Assembly: GCA_041650595.1 (NCBI GenBank)
Contig: JBAZKW010000007.1
Coordinates: 1 to 64,000, forward strand
Origin: CALFCX01 sp041650595
GTDB lineage: Bacteria; Margulisbacteria; WOR-1; JAKLHX01
Length of the DNA: 64,000 nt
Direction: 5' to 3'
A program made the position numbers and the translations under genes. Positions 1 through 9,958 of this stretch are shown piece by piece (the first letter of the stretch is position 1; each line of letters begins with the position of its first letter). A model generated the notes under the pieces. It did no database searches. It was not told where the DNA came from and worked only from the letters and a program-made list of their open reading frames with translations.

Positions 1-540
1 GAGAACAGCGCATTAACATTCACAGTAAGCGGGACTGACGAAGACGGGACGGCGCTGACGTATTCAGCGGCAAACTTACCCACAGGAGCGAGTTTTAACA
101 CAGGTACGAGAGTATTCAGCTGGACGTCAAGTTATAGTCAAGCAGGCAGTTACAGTCCTATATTCACAGTAAGCGACGGATCGTTGACGAGTTCAGAGAC
201 AGTAGTGATCACGGTGACGAATGTGAACAGGAGACCCACGCTTACACCGATAGGGAGTAAGAGCGTTAATGAGAACAGCGCATTAACATTCACAGTAAGC
301 GGGACTGACGAAGACGGGACGGCGCTGACGTATTCAGCGGCAAACTTACCCACAGGAGCGAGTTTTAACACAGGTACGAGAGTATTCAGCTGGACACCAG
401 GTTACAGTCAATCCGGAAGTTACAGTCCCATATTTACAGTTAGCGACGGATCGTTGACAAGTTCAGAGACGGTGGTAATAACAGTCAATAATGTCCTTCG
501 TACATTTGTGATAACGGCGAGCGCAGGAACAGGAGGAAGT
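1..540 (+). repeat. 270-bp tandem repeat encoding a 90-residue Ig-like module
   Basis: Bases 1-125 are identical to 271-395, and the rest of the unit (to about 495) is highly similar. Each unit encodes one He_PIG/cadherin-like module. The first copy may itself be the end of a longer array lying upstream of the window. Confidence 0.9.
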
Positions 541-2142
541 ATTAACCCAAGCGGAGGTGTCAATGTAACTGAAGGCAGTAATCGGACATTTGAAGTAACA
601 GCGGAAGTAGGTTACAGCATATCAAATGTGTTGGTAGACGGAGTAAGCCAGGGCGGAGTAAGCGCATATACATTTAGTAATGTAACAGCAGTGCATACAA
701 TAGAAGCCTCGTTCTCAATGACACTGCCATCGGCTCCAAGCGATGTTGCGGCAATATCTGCATCAACATCCAGGATAGAAGTTACATGGACAGACAATGC
801 GATTAATGAGACGGGGTATAGGATACAGAGAAGCCTTAACGGTACAAGTTCATGGACAACGATAGCAACGCCTTCGGCAAACGCGGTAAATTACGGCGAC
901 AGTGTATTATCTGCAAATACTACATACTATTACAGAATATGTGCCTTCAATGCAGAAGGGGATTCTGCATATAGTTCGGCAGTGAGTGCGACAACACTAC
1001 CGAATGTAGTCAGGATATATAGTATCAATGCGATAGCCGGTGTAGGAGGGACAATAGAGCCGAGCGGATTGATAGAGGTAACAGAAGGCGGCAACCAGGT
1101 GTTTTGTATCAGTGCTGAGAGCGGATATGAGATCACATCGATCAAAGTTGACGGGGTAACGCAAGGCGCGGCAGGGACATATAGTTTCAGCAGTATCAGC
1201 AGGGATCATAGCATTGAGGCATTGTTTGAGAAGGTCTCTGTAGCACCGTTAGGTCCTGAGAAGCCAATGGCCGGAGCATTTAGCGGAGTGTCGTCAACGG
1301 TGATAGTGGCAAACTGGGCAAGCGGAGGTAGTGGTACAGGGACAAAGTATTACTGTGAGAATACGACAGCGGGAACAAATTCCGGGTGGATACAGGCAAT
1401 GAGCTATGTAAACAGGGGATTAACACCTGATAGTGCATACACATACAGGGTAAAGGCAAGGAGTGCCGAAGGGATAGAGAGCGAGTGGACTTTGTTAGGT
1501 GAACAGAAGACCGGAGGGAAGAAGGATTTTAAAGGTATTAAGGTAGAGGGAAGGGACCTGTTAACAGGGGACATAGTGAGCAGCAAGCTGAAGGTGAGTG
1601 TAGAGATAGAAGGAGCAGGCAGCCTTGAAGTTCTGGATGTGTATGTAGACGGAGTAAAGATGACGTCAGCGGGGACAAAAGGAGATGGAAAGATAAAAGG
1701 ACTGGAGTATACAGCTGAAGAGGCGATACCGGCCGGGGAGCATAGCATAAGGATAGAGGCGATGGACGCGGAAGGCAATGTATATGAGAGACAGATAACA
1801 GGAATAACGGTAACCGCCGCGGGTGTACAGCAAATAGTGGGAAACGTGCTTGGGTACCCGAACCCGTATGACTCTAATGCAGGGAATTTAAGAATATCGT
1901 ACACGCTTACGAACGATATGGACGTAATGGTATACATATTTAATGTAGTTGGCAAAGTGGTCAGCAAAGGGCAGTATATGAGCGGGACTATGGGAGGATT
2001 GGCAGGGTACAACGAGGTTACATGGGACGGAAAAGACATGTTTGGTGCTAAAGTAGAAAATGGGGCATACCTGATAAGGGTGCTTGAGAAGAGCACTTCA
2101 AAACAACTGGGTAAATGCAATGTTATGGTGGTAAAGAGATAG
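1..2142 (+). CDS. Giant modular surface protein, C-terminal part (5' end outside window)
   Basis: The reading frame is open from the first base, so the gene begins upstream; 713 residues are visible. In order I see two cadherin-like/He_PIG-type Ig modules (about visible residues 1-165), a divergent InlB B-repeat-like module (169-240, GGSINPSGG and VLVDG motifs), a fibronectin type III module (243-335), a second InlB-like module (338-410), another Fn3-like module (416-505), a beta-rich linker (507-610) and a terminal FlgD-like Ig domain (612-713, with NPYD, VTWDGKD and NGAYLIRV motifs). The last 300 residues are almost identical to the end of the next gene product. No catalytic domain is visible here. 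By analogy with FlgD-like/type IX C-terminal domains, the end is probably a secretion or sorting signal for an adhesin or enzyme displayed outside the cell. The gene is purine-rich on the coding strand. Confidence 0.85.
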   Translation, partial: ENSALTFTVSGTDEDGTALTYSAANLPTGASFNTGTRVFSWTSSYSQAGSYSPIFTVSDGSLTSSETVVITVTNVNRRPTLTPIGSKSVNENSALTFTVSGTDEDGTALTYSAANLPTGASFNTGTRVFSWTPGYSQSGSYSPIFTVSDGSLTSSETVVITVNNVLRTFVITASAGTGGSINPSGGVNVTEGSNRTFEVTAEVGYSISNVLVDGVSQGGVSAYTFSNVTAVHTIEASFSMTLPSAPSDVAAISASTSRIEVTWTDNAINETGYRIQRSLNGTSSWTTIATPSANAVNYGDSVLSANTTYYYRICAFNAEGDSAYSSAVSATTLPNVVRIYSINAIAGVGGTIEPSGLIEVTEGGNQVFCISAESGYEITSIKVDGVTQGAAGTYSFSSISRDHSIEALFEKVSVAPLGPEKPMAGAFSGVSSTVIVANWASGGSGTGTKYYCENTTAGTNSGWIQAMSYVNRGLTPDSAYTYRVKARSAEGIESEWTLLGEQKTGGKKDFKGIKVEGRDLLTGDIVSSKLKVSVEIEGAGSLEVLDVYVDGVKMTSAGTKGDGKIKGLEYTAEEAIPAGEHSIRIEAMDAEGNVYERQITGITVTAAGVQQIVGNVLGYPNPYDSNAGNLRISYTLTNDMDVMVYIFNVVGKVVSKGQYMSGTMGGLAGYNEVTWDGKDMFGAKVENGAYLIRVLEKSTSKQLGKCNVMVVKR

Positions 2143-2212
2143 ACAGATTATCATATCTTCTTACTGCCCGCTTTTTAACAACGAATTGTGAGGATAACCG
2201 GCCTTAATATGG

Positions 2213-2218
2213 TATAAT
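2213..2218 (+). promoter_or_regulatory. Extended -10 promoter (TGG-TATAAT) of the GH9 gene
   Basis: TATAAT is preceded by TGG, an extended -10 element, and lies 9 bases before the ATG at 2228. There is no Shine-Dalgarno sequence between them, so a very short or absent leader is expected. Confidence 0.55.
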
Positions 2219-2227
2219 CATCGAAAA

Positions 2228-5200
2228 ATGGAGACTGTAAAAAGCATGGATAACGAGAGAATCGACAAATCACATAGAACAAGTTTGCTAGTGCTCTTTT
2301 TCTTTGCCGCATTGTTTTTGTTGTTTTTTCCTTCAAAAGGATCCGCAACGGACAACCTGCTTCTCTGGAACGGTGAAGTCATGCGCGAAGCCTCCTATTT
2401 TACCAACGGAGTATGTATAAGTTCCGAAGCATACCAGAATACCTGGTGTTTTAACGGGACGCCGTATGATGGTTATCACAGTCCTGTTATAAGCCTGACT
2501 AATCTGCCTTCGTGGAGGAGCGATATATCCGCATATGATGAGATCTGGTTTTATGCCAAATGCGACCAAGAAGGAAAAACATTTAGCTTTGATATATCCG
2601 GCTGGCCATATACCAGTAATTTCGTTAGTATCGAAGCTTATATCGATGGCGGGAGTCTTGACGCAACATATCGGCTGGTAAGAATTCCCATCTCGGCGTT
2701 AAAAACCGCCACTTATGAATTGGGTAGTATTGAAAGGATCTTTTTTAATCCAGATTCAAAAGGATTCAACATATACATTGATGACATCTGGGCGGTAAAG
2801 TTGTCCAATGTAAATCCCGAAAGCTCACCTTTGATTGGGAACTATAGAGATATAATCTTTGCTGATACAAATGTAAAAAGCGCGTCCACTGAAACACTTA
2901 CGGTAACTAATATTGGGAATCAGCCGTTAATAGTAAGCGGCATCAGTCTGGAAGGAACGGATAAAGACAGTTTCTCTGTTTCTTTATCGGGTTTTACGAT
3001 TGGGGCAGATTCGAGCAGATCTATGCCGGTAACGTTCAACCCGACAGCACACGGGAATAAAACGGCGAACATTATTATTAATCACAATGCGACGGTTATG
3101 GGAAGCACTCATACCGTAGTTTTGAGAGGGAAAGGAATGAACGCGTCGCTCGCAGTATCTCAGAACTCTCTGGATTTCGGGAAAGTTCCCGTTGGGTCCG
3201 GTATGACGTGGAAACTGAATGTATCAAACTTAGGCAACGTTGCTCTTAATGTTTCAAATATTGTCAGCTCTAACGAATTGTTCTATGTGACTCCTGCGGC
3301 TTTTACATTAGAGAGTGTAAGCACAGAAGAAGTATATGTAACTTTTACTCCCACCGTGGAAGGTGTGCAATCCGGAATGTTGACCATCTTTTCTAATGAC
3401 ATCAATGTTCCGCAGGCCACAATATTTATGAGCGCAGAAGGGATAGCTTCTTTGAATCCCGCTGTGCTGCCTTTGAGTACAGCCAATATCACTTCGAGCA
3501 CCGTTGATTTGTCATGGGGTACAATATCAGGAGCCAACAAGATAAATATATTTGTCGGGCCTGAACCGCCGGAAACAGTTAATGGTCCACTGCCTTTAAA
3601 ATTCCAGGTTGCTTCGCTTGATGCAGGCCAAATAAGTTGTGTATTAACTAATCTGGTTGCTGCTGATGATATTTTTATCAGAATTGAGTCATTAAATGGC
3701 GATTCTGTGCTAGCCGCCGGCAATACACATATAAGGACAATAGGTGGACCAAGGGCACAGCTAAATACTCCCGTACGGGAAGTGCATATGATATCGCCGA
3801 ACACGATCATGATCGTACTTCAAAATAAAAGTGTTAAGTCCTATTGCGATAGCATCCAACCTCCGACTTATATATATAGCAATTTGACAGGTTATACTGG
3901 AGCGCTTTGGCAGGCAGGCCCCTGGACGGTAAAAAGAGCGGATGGAACCGCTATAAATGTCGACAACGTTTTTAGACATTCGATCGCTGTGGGTAATCCT
4001 GTCTATACTTACGATCCTGTAAACGGAGGGTTTAGTGCGGATAATTCTACGGTGGATGTTGACCATAACATATATTTGAAACTTGCCCAAGATGTCGGAA
4101 CAAGAGAAGTTCTAATAATAAGAGGACCTCAAGTTAGTACGACTTATGATCCGATGACATCATCACTTGAAGTAATTGTTCCTTTCAGCGATAGATATCT
4201 TGAGACCCCGGTAATTCAGCTTAACCAAGTAGGCTACTGTCCGAGTTCCACAAAGCGCTATGCGTATATTTCCGGATGGCTTGGTGACGGCGGTGCACTT
4301 TCATTGGCTGACTTTCCAAATAATGCGGATGTGCTTATAGACAATGAGGACAAAATTTTCCCCAGGAGTGCGGTAGTGAACGGGGTGCCCATAAATCTAA
4401 GGTCGGCGAGTGACACCGATTCCGGAGGAGCCGTTGATGAAATTGATTTATCGTCCGTTCCGGCTGCTGAAGGAAGGTTTTACAGAGTGAGAATCCCCGG
4501 AGTTGGAGTGTCGTGGCCGACGCAGATCAGCTACAGCGGTATATTCAAAGCGTTTTACGTTGTATCAAGGGGCATGTATTATAACAGGTGGGGTAGAGAC
4601 TTGCGTAATTCGAACTGGGCAGATGAATGGGCGGGCAGGTCTCCTGACCATCCGTTTGTGTATACGGCGGACATACCGGGACAGGGTTGGGGAGCTCCTT
4701 TCTCTTCAGTAACTTCGACACAGCCTCCGCTCACAGGTCGAAGAGAGCTTTCGGGCGGTCACCATGATGCCGGTGACTGGGACCAATATCCGTCCCATTT
4801 TGATCTGCCCACGTATCTTATGCAAGCTTATGAGGGGAACCCGCAGGGTTTTGTCGACGGACAGCTGAGCATTCCGGAAAGCGGTAACGGCATCCCCGAT
4901 ATTCTTGATGAGGCATTATATGGAATCAAAGCATGGGAGCAACTGCAGGAGGATGACGGCGGAATAAGAGCTGGTGTTGAATGGTTTAACGACGGTGCCC
5001 CGTGGAATTATGCCGATCTGGATTCCACTCCTTATTGGACGTATGTCAGGGATCCTCATGTCACGATACGTTTTTGCGGTGTGTTCGCTCAGGCTTCACA
5101 TTTGATCGCTCCTTTTGACAAGGCTAAATCAGATGAACTGTTGGATCGGGCAATACGAGCATATAACTGGGCAGTTTCTCAAGGGGTTGATGAAACATGG

Positions 5201-8200
5201 ACTTCGGGAATGGCCTGTGCCAGTAGCCAGCTTTTTAGAGCAACCGGAGACGACAAATACGCGAAAAAGTTTGAAACAATACTTGATATAAGTGATTCAT
5301 GGCATAGCCACAGCGTTCCGATCAGCAGAAACCTCTCTTATATAGACACAACCAGCTGGAAAAGCGGGATGACCACACCGATTCAATGGGGTTTGTGCCC
5401 GACGGACATTATAGGATATATTGATGCGGGCAAAGTCGATAAAAGCAAATGGTATTACTCAAGCTGCATAAATAAGATTGAAAACATTGCTGATACAGGG
5501 CTTGATAACATCAATACACTATATGCCCACAGGAACGGTCGCTGGAGCGGATGGGGGACAGGCTGGGGCCAGGGTACGGCGATCGGTCAATATGTAATGG
5601 CGATGTTTTCCAGGATCAAGTTCAATAATTTAGCCCCTCTTTCTTCAGGTAAGCTTACAGATTATCACAACGCAATAAGTTTGAGTGCCGATTATATGCT
5701 TGGAGCCAATCCGAATGGCATGATATATATTACAGGACTTGGTTCAAGATCCGTTAAAGATCCTCTGCATGCCGATGCGATAACTTATAAAAATTACGGA
5801 TATGACCTAATACCTGGAATTACTGCTTTTGGCCCGGCAAATCCGGTCAATAAATCTCATTACAGATACAGCCAATATACTTTTTATCCAAAGTTTGAGG
5901 ACCAACCGTTATTGAGAAAATATGCTGATGTAAGAGCTTTTGTCAACAACGATGAGGGTGGAGCGGGCTTGAATGCGATAGATGCGTCGCTTATGGGGAT
6001 GCTGTTGCCTCCGGGGCTTTTGCCGGTATCCGATATCGCTCCTCTCGGAAGCGACCACAAGAATTCTCTGGCCCCTAAAAACTCAGTAATAAATAGCGGG
6101 ATTCACTACATCCCTCCGGTAGCCGGACGACAAACTGTCAGGACAAACAAAAATATTCCTCTTTCGATAAAGTTGTATGGATATGACTTTAACGGATATC
6201 AGATATCAACGTGTGAAGTAACTCAACAGCCGTTGCACGGAACACTATCAATATCAGGTTCGGATGAGGCGATATATTCTCCGGATACGGATTATTCTGG
6301 TGCAGATTCATTACTTTTTAAAGTGAACAACGGGTATTCTGACTCAGCACCATCTATGGTGTCTATTGAGGTATATGCACGTTCTCCTTATGTGATACGA
6401 ACTTCAACCAGAGGTGCGGGATGTATTTTTCCGAGCGGTGAAGTGCAGGTGTGTGAAGGTGATAATCTTAAGTTCTATATGAGCCCTACCGGTTCGCAAT
6501 GGCATACAGGGGATGTGTCGGTGGACGGAGTTTCGGTGGGAGCTGTTAGCGACTATACTTTTGCGAGTGTGGAAGCCGATCATACGATATCTGCTACGTT
6601 TGCTATCAATACTTATACTATAACAGTTTTAGCTGGGGCAGGAGGGACAATAACACCAAGCAGCGATATTACTGTTGATGCCTATACTACTAAGACATTC
6701 AATATAACCGCCGAAAGCGGCCTTCTGATAAAATATGTAAAAATAGACAATGTATCGACAGCAGATGCTGTTGGCGTTTCAACATATTCCTATACATTTA
6801 AGTCTGTCACTAAAATACATACGATAGAAGCGGCTTTTTCAGGCAGCATAGAATCGTACACGGTCAATTCGAGCAGTCCTCAGACTGCAGGAGTAGGATT
6901 CAGCAATACCGTACTGGCAAAAGACGGGGTTGGGGATATCGCGAGTTGGGATTCATGGACGGTGGTGAACTTATCGTCGAACAGTCCCAATTTACAATTT
7001 TATTCAAATAGTACTTATGATACAGCGACCAATGAATACAAACTAATAAATGGACAATTCAGCTATTACGCCAAAGACAATAGCGCTGAAACTGTTACGA
7101 TAACAGCGACAGACGAGAACGGGAAGATAGGGACGTCGGAGACGATAGTAATAAATGCTTTTTCGGTTACTGTGCCTACCGCGGAATTCAGCGCTGTACC
7201 TCTCAGTGGAATTAAACCGTTGAACGTTGCTTTTACAAATACATCCACAGGTGTTGTCACCAGTGAATTGTGGAAGTTTGGAGACAGCGCGACGACAGCA
7301 GAAACATCTCCGACGCATTGGTATAACACTGCGGGGACATATACGGTAACGTTAGAGGTGACGGGGCCGGGAGGAACAAGTGTCAAGACCATGACGAATT
7401 ATATTGCTGTAAATGAACCTCCTGTTGGTGTGCCGATAGCCCCCGGTAATTTGACAGCCGCAGGGATTTCTTCTTCAGAAATCGACTTGAGCTGGACGGA
7501 CAACGCTACGAACGAGAGCGGATATAGGATAGCAAGAAGTTCCAACGGGATGACATTTACTGCGATAGCATCTCCGGCAGCTAATTCTACTTCATACAGC
7601 AATACAGGTTTGTCAGCGCACACGAGATATTATTACAAGGTATGCGCGACAAACGAAGCGGGTGATTCGGCATATTCAAATATTGTGAGCTTGGAAACGC
7701 TTAACACATCTCCAGTACTGGTACATATAGGTAGCAAAACTACGAGTGAAGGACAAACACTGATCTTTACAGTAAGTGCGACAGATGAAAACAATGATGC
7801 AATAACTTATGAAGCAGTAACACTTCCAAGCGGAGCGAATTTCAATATTACAAGCGGGCTATTCAGCTGGACGCCTGATTATACGCAGGCTAATACATAC
7901 AATGTGACATTCAAGGCAAGGGATGGGTATGGAGGAATATCTCAGGAGTCAATAACGATAATAGTAAATAATTTGAGCGGTCCGTTAGCTCCCAGTAATT
8001 TGACGGCTGTAGGGATTACTTCTTCAAGAATAGATTTAAGCTGGACGGATAATGCTACGAATGAACTGGGATACAGGATAGCAAGAAGCCCGAACGGGAC
8101 GGTGTTCACTGCGATAGCATCTCCGGCAGCTAATTCTACTTCGTACAGCAATACGGGCTTGTCACCGCACACGAGATATTATTACAAAGTATGCGCGACA

Positions 8201-9658
8201 AGCGAGGGAGGAGATTCTGCGTTTTCAAATATCGCGAGTGCGGAAACGCTGAATATGGTTCCTGTACTGACACATATAGGGAACAAGACGACGAGTGAAG
8301 GGAATATTTTAACCTTTACTGTGAGTGCTACCGATGAAGACAGAGACACATTAACTTATGAATCAGTAACACTTCCAAGCGGAGCGACTTTCAATGCGAC
8401 AAGCGGTCTATTCAACTGGAGCCCGAGTTACAGTCAATCAGGAAGCTATCCTGTAACGTTCAAGGCAAGGGATGCGTACGGAGGCATATCACAGGAAACA
8501 ATAACAATAACGGTGAACAATGTAGTCAGGACATATAGCATCAGTGCGATAGCCGGTGCAGGAGGGACAATAGAGCCGAGCGGGTTGATAGCGGTAACCG
8601 AAGGCGGGAGTCGGGTGTTTAGTATCAGTGCTGAAAGCGGATATGAGATAGTATCAATTAAAGTAGATGGGACATCAATAGGGATGCCAAGTTCTTACAC
8701 TTTCAACAACGTGGCAGCAGATCACAGTATAGAGGCGGTATTTGAGAAAGTATCTGTAGCATCATTAGGACCGGAAAAGCCGATGGCCGGAGCATTTAGC
8801 GCCGTTACGTCAACAGTGATAGTGGCAAATTGGGGAAGCGGAGGCAGCGGTACAGGGACAAAGTATTATTGTGAGAATACGACAGCGGGGACTAATTCGG
8901 GGTGGATAGAAGGAACTAGTTATACAAACAGGGGATTAACGCCTGACAGTACATATAGTTTCAGAGTAAAGGCGAGGAACTTGGAAGGGATAGAGAGCGA
9001 ATGGACTTTGTTAGGAGAACAAAAGACCGGAGGGAAGAAGGATTTCAAAGGGATAAAGGCAGAAGGAAGGGATCTGTTATCTGGAGACATAATAAGCAGC
9101 AAGCTAAAGGTGAACGTTGAGATCGAAGGAGGAGTAAGCCTGGAGACGCTGGATGTATATGTTGACGGAGTAAAGATGACATCAGCCGGGACAAAAGGGA
9201 AAGAGACGATAAAGGGGTTAGAGTATACGGCGGAAGAGGCGATACCGGCAGGGGAACACAGCATAAGGATAGAGGCGACGGACACGGAAGGCAATGTATA
9301 TGAGAGACAGATAACAGGAATAATGGTAACCGCCGCGGGTGTACAGCAGATAGTGGGAAGCGTGCTTGGGTATCCCAATCCGTATGATGCGAACGCAGGG
9401 AATTTGAGGATATCATACACACTTACAAATGATATGGACGTGATGGTATATATATTTAATGTAGTTGGTAAAGTGGTAAGCAAAGGGCAGTATATGAGCG
9501 GCACAATGGGAGGTCTGGCGGGGTATAATGAGGTGACATGGGACGGAAAAGACATGTTTGGCGTTAAGATAGAGAACGGGGCCTATCTGATAAGGGTGCT
9601 TGAGAAGAGCACTTCAAAACAACTGGGCAAGTGCAATGTTATGGTGGTGAAACGATAG
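2228..9658 (+). CDS. Giant secreted multidomain glycoside hydrolase family 9 protein
   Basis: A 2476-residue exported protein. An N-terminal hydrophobic segment (about 21-40) acts as signal or anchor. Next come a carbohydrate-binding-like region (about 45-195), two ASH/choice-of-anchor-D-like beta domains (about 198-400), an N-terminal cellulase Ig-like domain (from about 660) and a GH9 catalytic module to about 1265. The catalytic-base motif DAGDWD sits near residue 847 and the acid-region NNDEGG near 1240. After that: a cadherin-like domain (about 1309), InlB-like modules (about 1388 and 1460), a PKD domain (1648-1730), Fn3 (1735), He_PIG (1827), Fn3 (1917), He_PIG (2011), InlB-like (2100), Fn3-like (2178) and a FlgD-like C-terminal domain (about 2375-2476). 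GH9 enzymes are mostly endo- or exo-beta-1,4-glucanases, so action on cellulose or a related beta-glucan outside the cell is likely; the exact substrate is not shown. The C-terminus matches the preceding gene. Confidence 0.9.
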   Translation: METVKSMDNERIDKSHRTSLLVLFFFAALFLLFFPSKGSATDNLLLWNGEVMREASYFTNGVCISSEAYQNTWCFNGTPYDGYHSPVISLTNLPSWRSDISAYDEIWFYAKCDQEGKTFSFDISGWPYTSNFVSIEAYIDGGSLDATYRLVRIPISALKTATYELGSIERIFFNPDSKGFNIYIDDIWAVKLSNVNPESSPLIGNYRDIIFADTNVKSASTETLTVTNIGNQPLIVSGISLEGTDKDSFSVSLSGFTIGADSSRSMPVTFNPTAHGNKTANIIINHNATVMGSTHTVVLRGKGMNASLAVSQNSLDFGKVPVGSGMTWKLNVSNLGNVALNVSNIVSSNELFYVTPAAFTLESVSTEEVYVTFTPTVEGVQSGMLTIFSNDINVPQATIFMSAEGIASLNPAVLPLSTANITSSTVDLSWGTISGANKINIFVGPEPPETVNGPLPLKFQVASLDAGQISCVLTNLVAADDIFIRIESLNGDSVLAAGNTHIRTIGGPRAQLNTPVREVHMISPNTIMIVLQNKSVKSYCDSIQPPTYIYSNLTGYTGALWQAGPWTVKRADGTAINVDNVFRHSIAVGNPVYTYDPVNGGFSADNSTVDVDHNIYLKLAQDVGTREVLIIRGPQVSTTYDPMTSSLEVIVPFSDRYLETPVIQLNQVGYCPSSTKRYAYISGWLGDGGALSLADFPNNADVLIDNEDKIFPRSAVVNGVPINLRSASDTDSGGAVDEIDLSSVPAAEGRFYRVRIPGVGVSWPTQISYSGIFKAFYVVSRGMYYNRWGRDLRNSNWADEWAGRSPDHPFVYTADIPGQGWGAPFSSVTSTQPPLTGRRELSGGHHDAGDWDQYPSHFDLPTYLMQAYEGNPQGFVDGQLSIPESGNGIPDILDEALYGIKAWEQLQEDDGGIRAGVEWFNDGAPWNYADLDSTPYWTYVRDPHVTIRFCGVFAQASHLIAPFDKAKSDELLDRAIRAYNWAVSQGVDETWTSGMACASSQLFRATGDDKYAKKFETILDISDSWHSHSVPISRNLSYIDTTSWKSGMTTPIQWGLCPTDIIGYIDAGKVDKSKWYYSSCINKIENIADTGLDNINTLYAHRNGRWSGWGTGWGQGTAIGQYVMAMFSRIKFNNLAPLSSGKLTDYHNAISLSADYMLGANPNGMIYITGLGSRSVKDPLHADAITYKNYGYDLIPGITAFGPANPVNKSHYRYSQYTFYPKFEDQPLLRKYADVRAFVNNDEGGAGLNAIDASLMGMLLPPGLLPVSDIAPLGSDHKNSLAPKNSVINSGIHYIPPVAGRQTVRTNKNIPLSIKLYGYDFNGYQISTCEVTQQPLHGTLSISGSDEAIYSPDTDYSGADSLLFKVNNGYSDSAPSMVSIEVYARSPYVIRTSTRGAGCIFPSGEVQVCEGDNLKFYMSPTGSQWHTGDVSVDGVSVGAVSDYTFASVEADHTISATFAINTYTITVLAGAGGTITPSSDITVDAYTTKTFNITAESGLLIKYVKIDNVSTADAVGVSTYSYTFKSVTKIHTIEAAFSGSIESYTVNSSSPQTAGVGFSNTVLAKDGVGDIASWDSWTVVNLSSNSPNLQFYSNSTYDTATNEYKLINGQFSYYAKDNSAETVTITATDENGKIGTSETIVINAFSVTVPTAEFSAVPLSGIKPLNVAFTNTSTGVVTSELWKFGDSATTAETSPTHWYNTAGTYTVTLEVTGPGGTSVKTMTNYIAVNEPPVGVPIAPGNLTAAGISSSEIDLSWTDNATNESGYRIARSSNGMTFTAIASPAANSTSYSNTGLSAHTRYYYKVCATNEAGDSAYSNIVSLETLNTSPVLVHIGSKTTSEGQTLIFTVSATDENNDAITYEAVTLPSGANFNITSGLFSWTPDYTQANTYNVTFKARDGYGGISQESITIIVNNLSGPLAPSNLTAVGITSSRIDLSWTDNATNELGYRIARSPNGTVFTAIASPAANSTSYSNTGLSPHTRYYYKVCATSEGGDSAFSNIASAETLNMVPVLTHIGNKTTSEGNILTFTVSATDEDRDTLTYESVTLPSGATFNATSGLFNWSPSYSQSGSYPVTFKARDAYGGISQETITITVNNVVRTYSISAIAGAGGTIEPSGLIAVTEGGSRVFSISAESGYEIVSIKVDGTSIGMPSSYTFNNVAADHSIEAVFEKVSVASLGPEKPMAGAFSAVTSTVIVANWGSGGSGTGTKYYCENTTAGTNSGWIEGTSYTNRGLTPDSTYSFRVKARNLEGIESEWTLLGEQKTGGKKDFKGIKAEGRDLLSGDIISSKLKVNVEIEGGVSLETLDVYVDGVKMTSAGTKGKETIKGLEYTAEEAIPAGEHSIRIEATDTEGNVYERQITGIMVTAAGVQQIVGSVLGYPNPYDANAGNLRISYTLTNDMDVMVYIFNVVGKVVSKGQYMSGTMGGLAGYNEVTWDGKDMFGVKIENGAYLIRVLEKSTSKQLGKCNVMVVKR
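7426..8240 (+). repeat. Intragenic duplication of Fn3 and He_PIG modules
   Basis: The Fn3-coding stretch around 7441-7700 is repeated with high similarity at about 7987-8240, with a He_PIG module after each (7708 and 8257). This looks like recent segmental duplication within the GH9 gene. Confidence 0.75.
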
Positions 9659-9684
9659 GGTGAGGTGCAGGTTGCAACTTTGTA

Positions 9685-9780
9685 GATTGCTTCCTGCCTG
9701 CCGGCAGGCAGGCGTCGCCCCTCGGCTCCACTTCGACTCGCTTTGCTCGCTCAGTGTCGCTCGGGACTCCTCGCAATGAC
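9685..9780. repeat. REP-A fragment split by a PAL palindrome
   Basis: The stretch GATTGCTTC (9685-9693), then after the palindrome GTCGCCCCTCG... ending CTCGGGACTCCTCGCAATGAC at 9780, matches the right half of the REP-A copy in apbE (31380-31435). The match is broken exactly where the 20-base PAL sequence sits. Confidence 0.75.
9693..9712. repeat. PAL palindrome copy 1
   Basis: Perfect 20-base palindrome CCTGCCTGCCGGCAGGCAGG. Identical copies occur at 13073, 42466 and 55565. Confidence 0.95.
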
Positions 9781-9958
9781 GCTCTAAAAATACCTAAAAT
9801 AAGCTAAAAAATCTAAAATCCGCTCTTAGTTTTTCTTCGCTTTTTTCTTCAAAAAACTCAATTTATTGGTAAAAATCTGGTCAAAATACGCGCTATTTTC
9901 TCTGCAAGATTTCCCCCGCACAAGTCGATGGGTATTTAAAGGAAGAAGAGAAAATCGT

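Larger units (their letters stand above)
9659..9958. other. Intergenic repeat-rich region between the GH9 and PorV-like genes
   Basis: About 300 bases without a convincing gene. It holds a REP-A fragment interrupted by a PAL palindrome, then an AT-rich tract (9781-9860) with no clear T-tailed terminator. An open frame extends upstream of the next gene's chosen start, but it covers this tract and lacks a ribosome-binding site. Confidence 0.6.

Noticed and set aside
1404..2120. A 238-codon open frame on the minus strand
   Set aside because: It mirrors the repetitive C-terminal coding region of the surface protein; a matching frame appears opposite the paralogous region (8920-9555). It has no ribosome-binding site, and its serine/proline-rich product is what an antisense reading of purine-rich codons gives.
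2285..3715. Avoidance of CTAG in line with the MjaI-like system
   Set aside because: CTAG occurs in the window (for example near 2288 and 3710), so complete avoidance is not seen, and I did not make a full count.
9866..9958. N-terminal extension of the PorV-like protein
   Set aside because: The extra 31 codons have no ribosome-binding site and would bury the signal peptide; the ATG at 9959 fits better.
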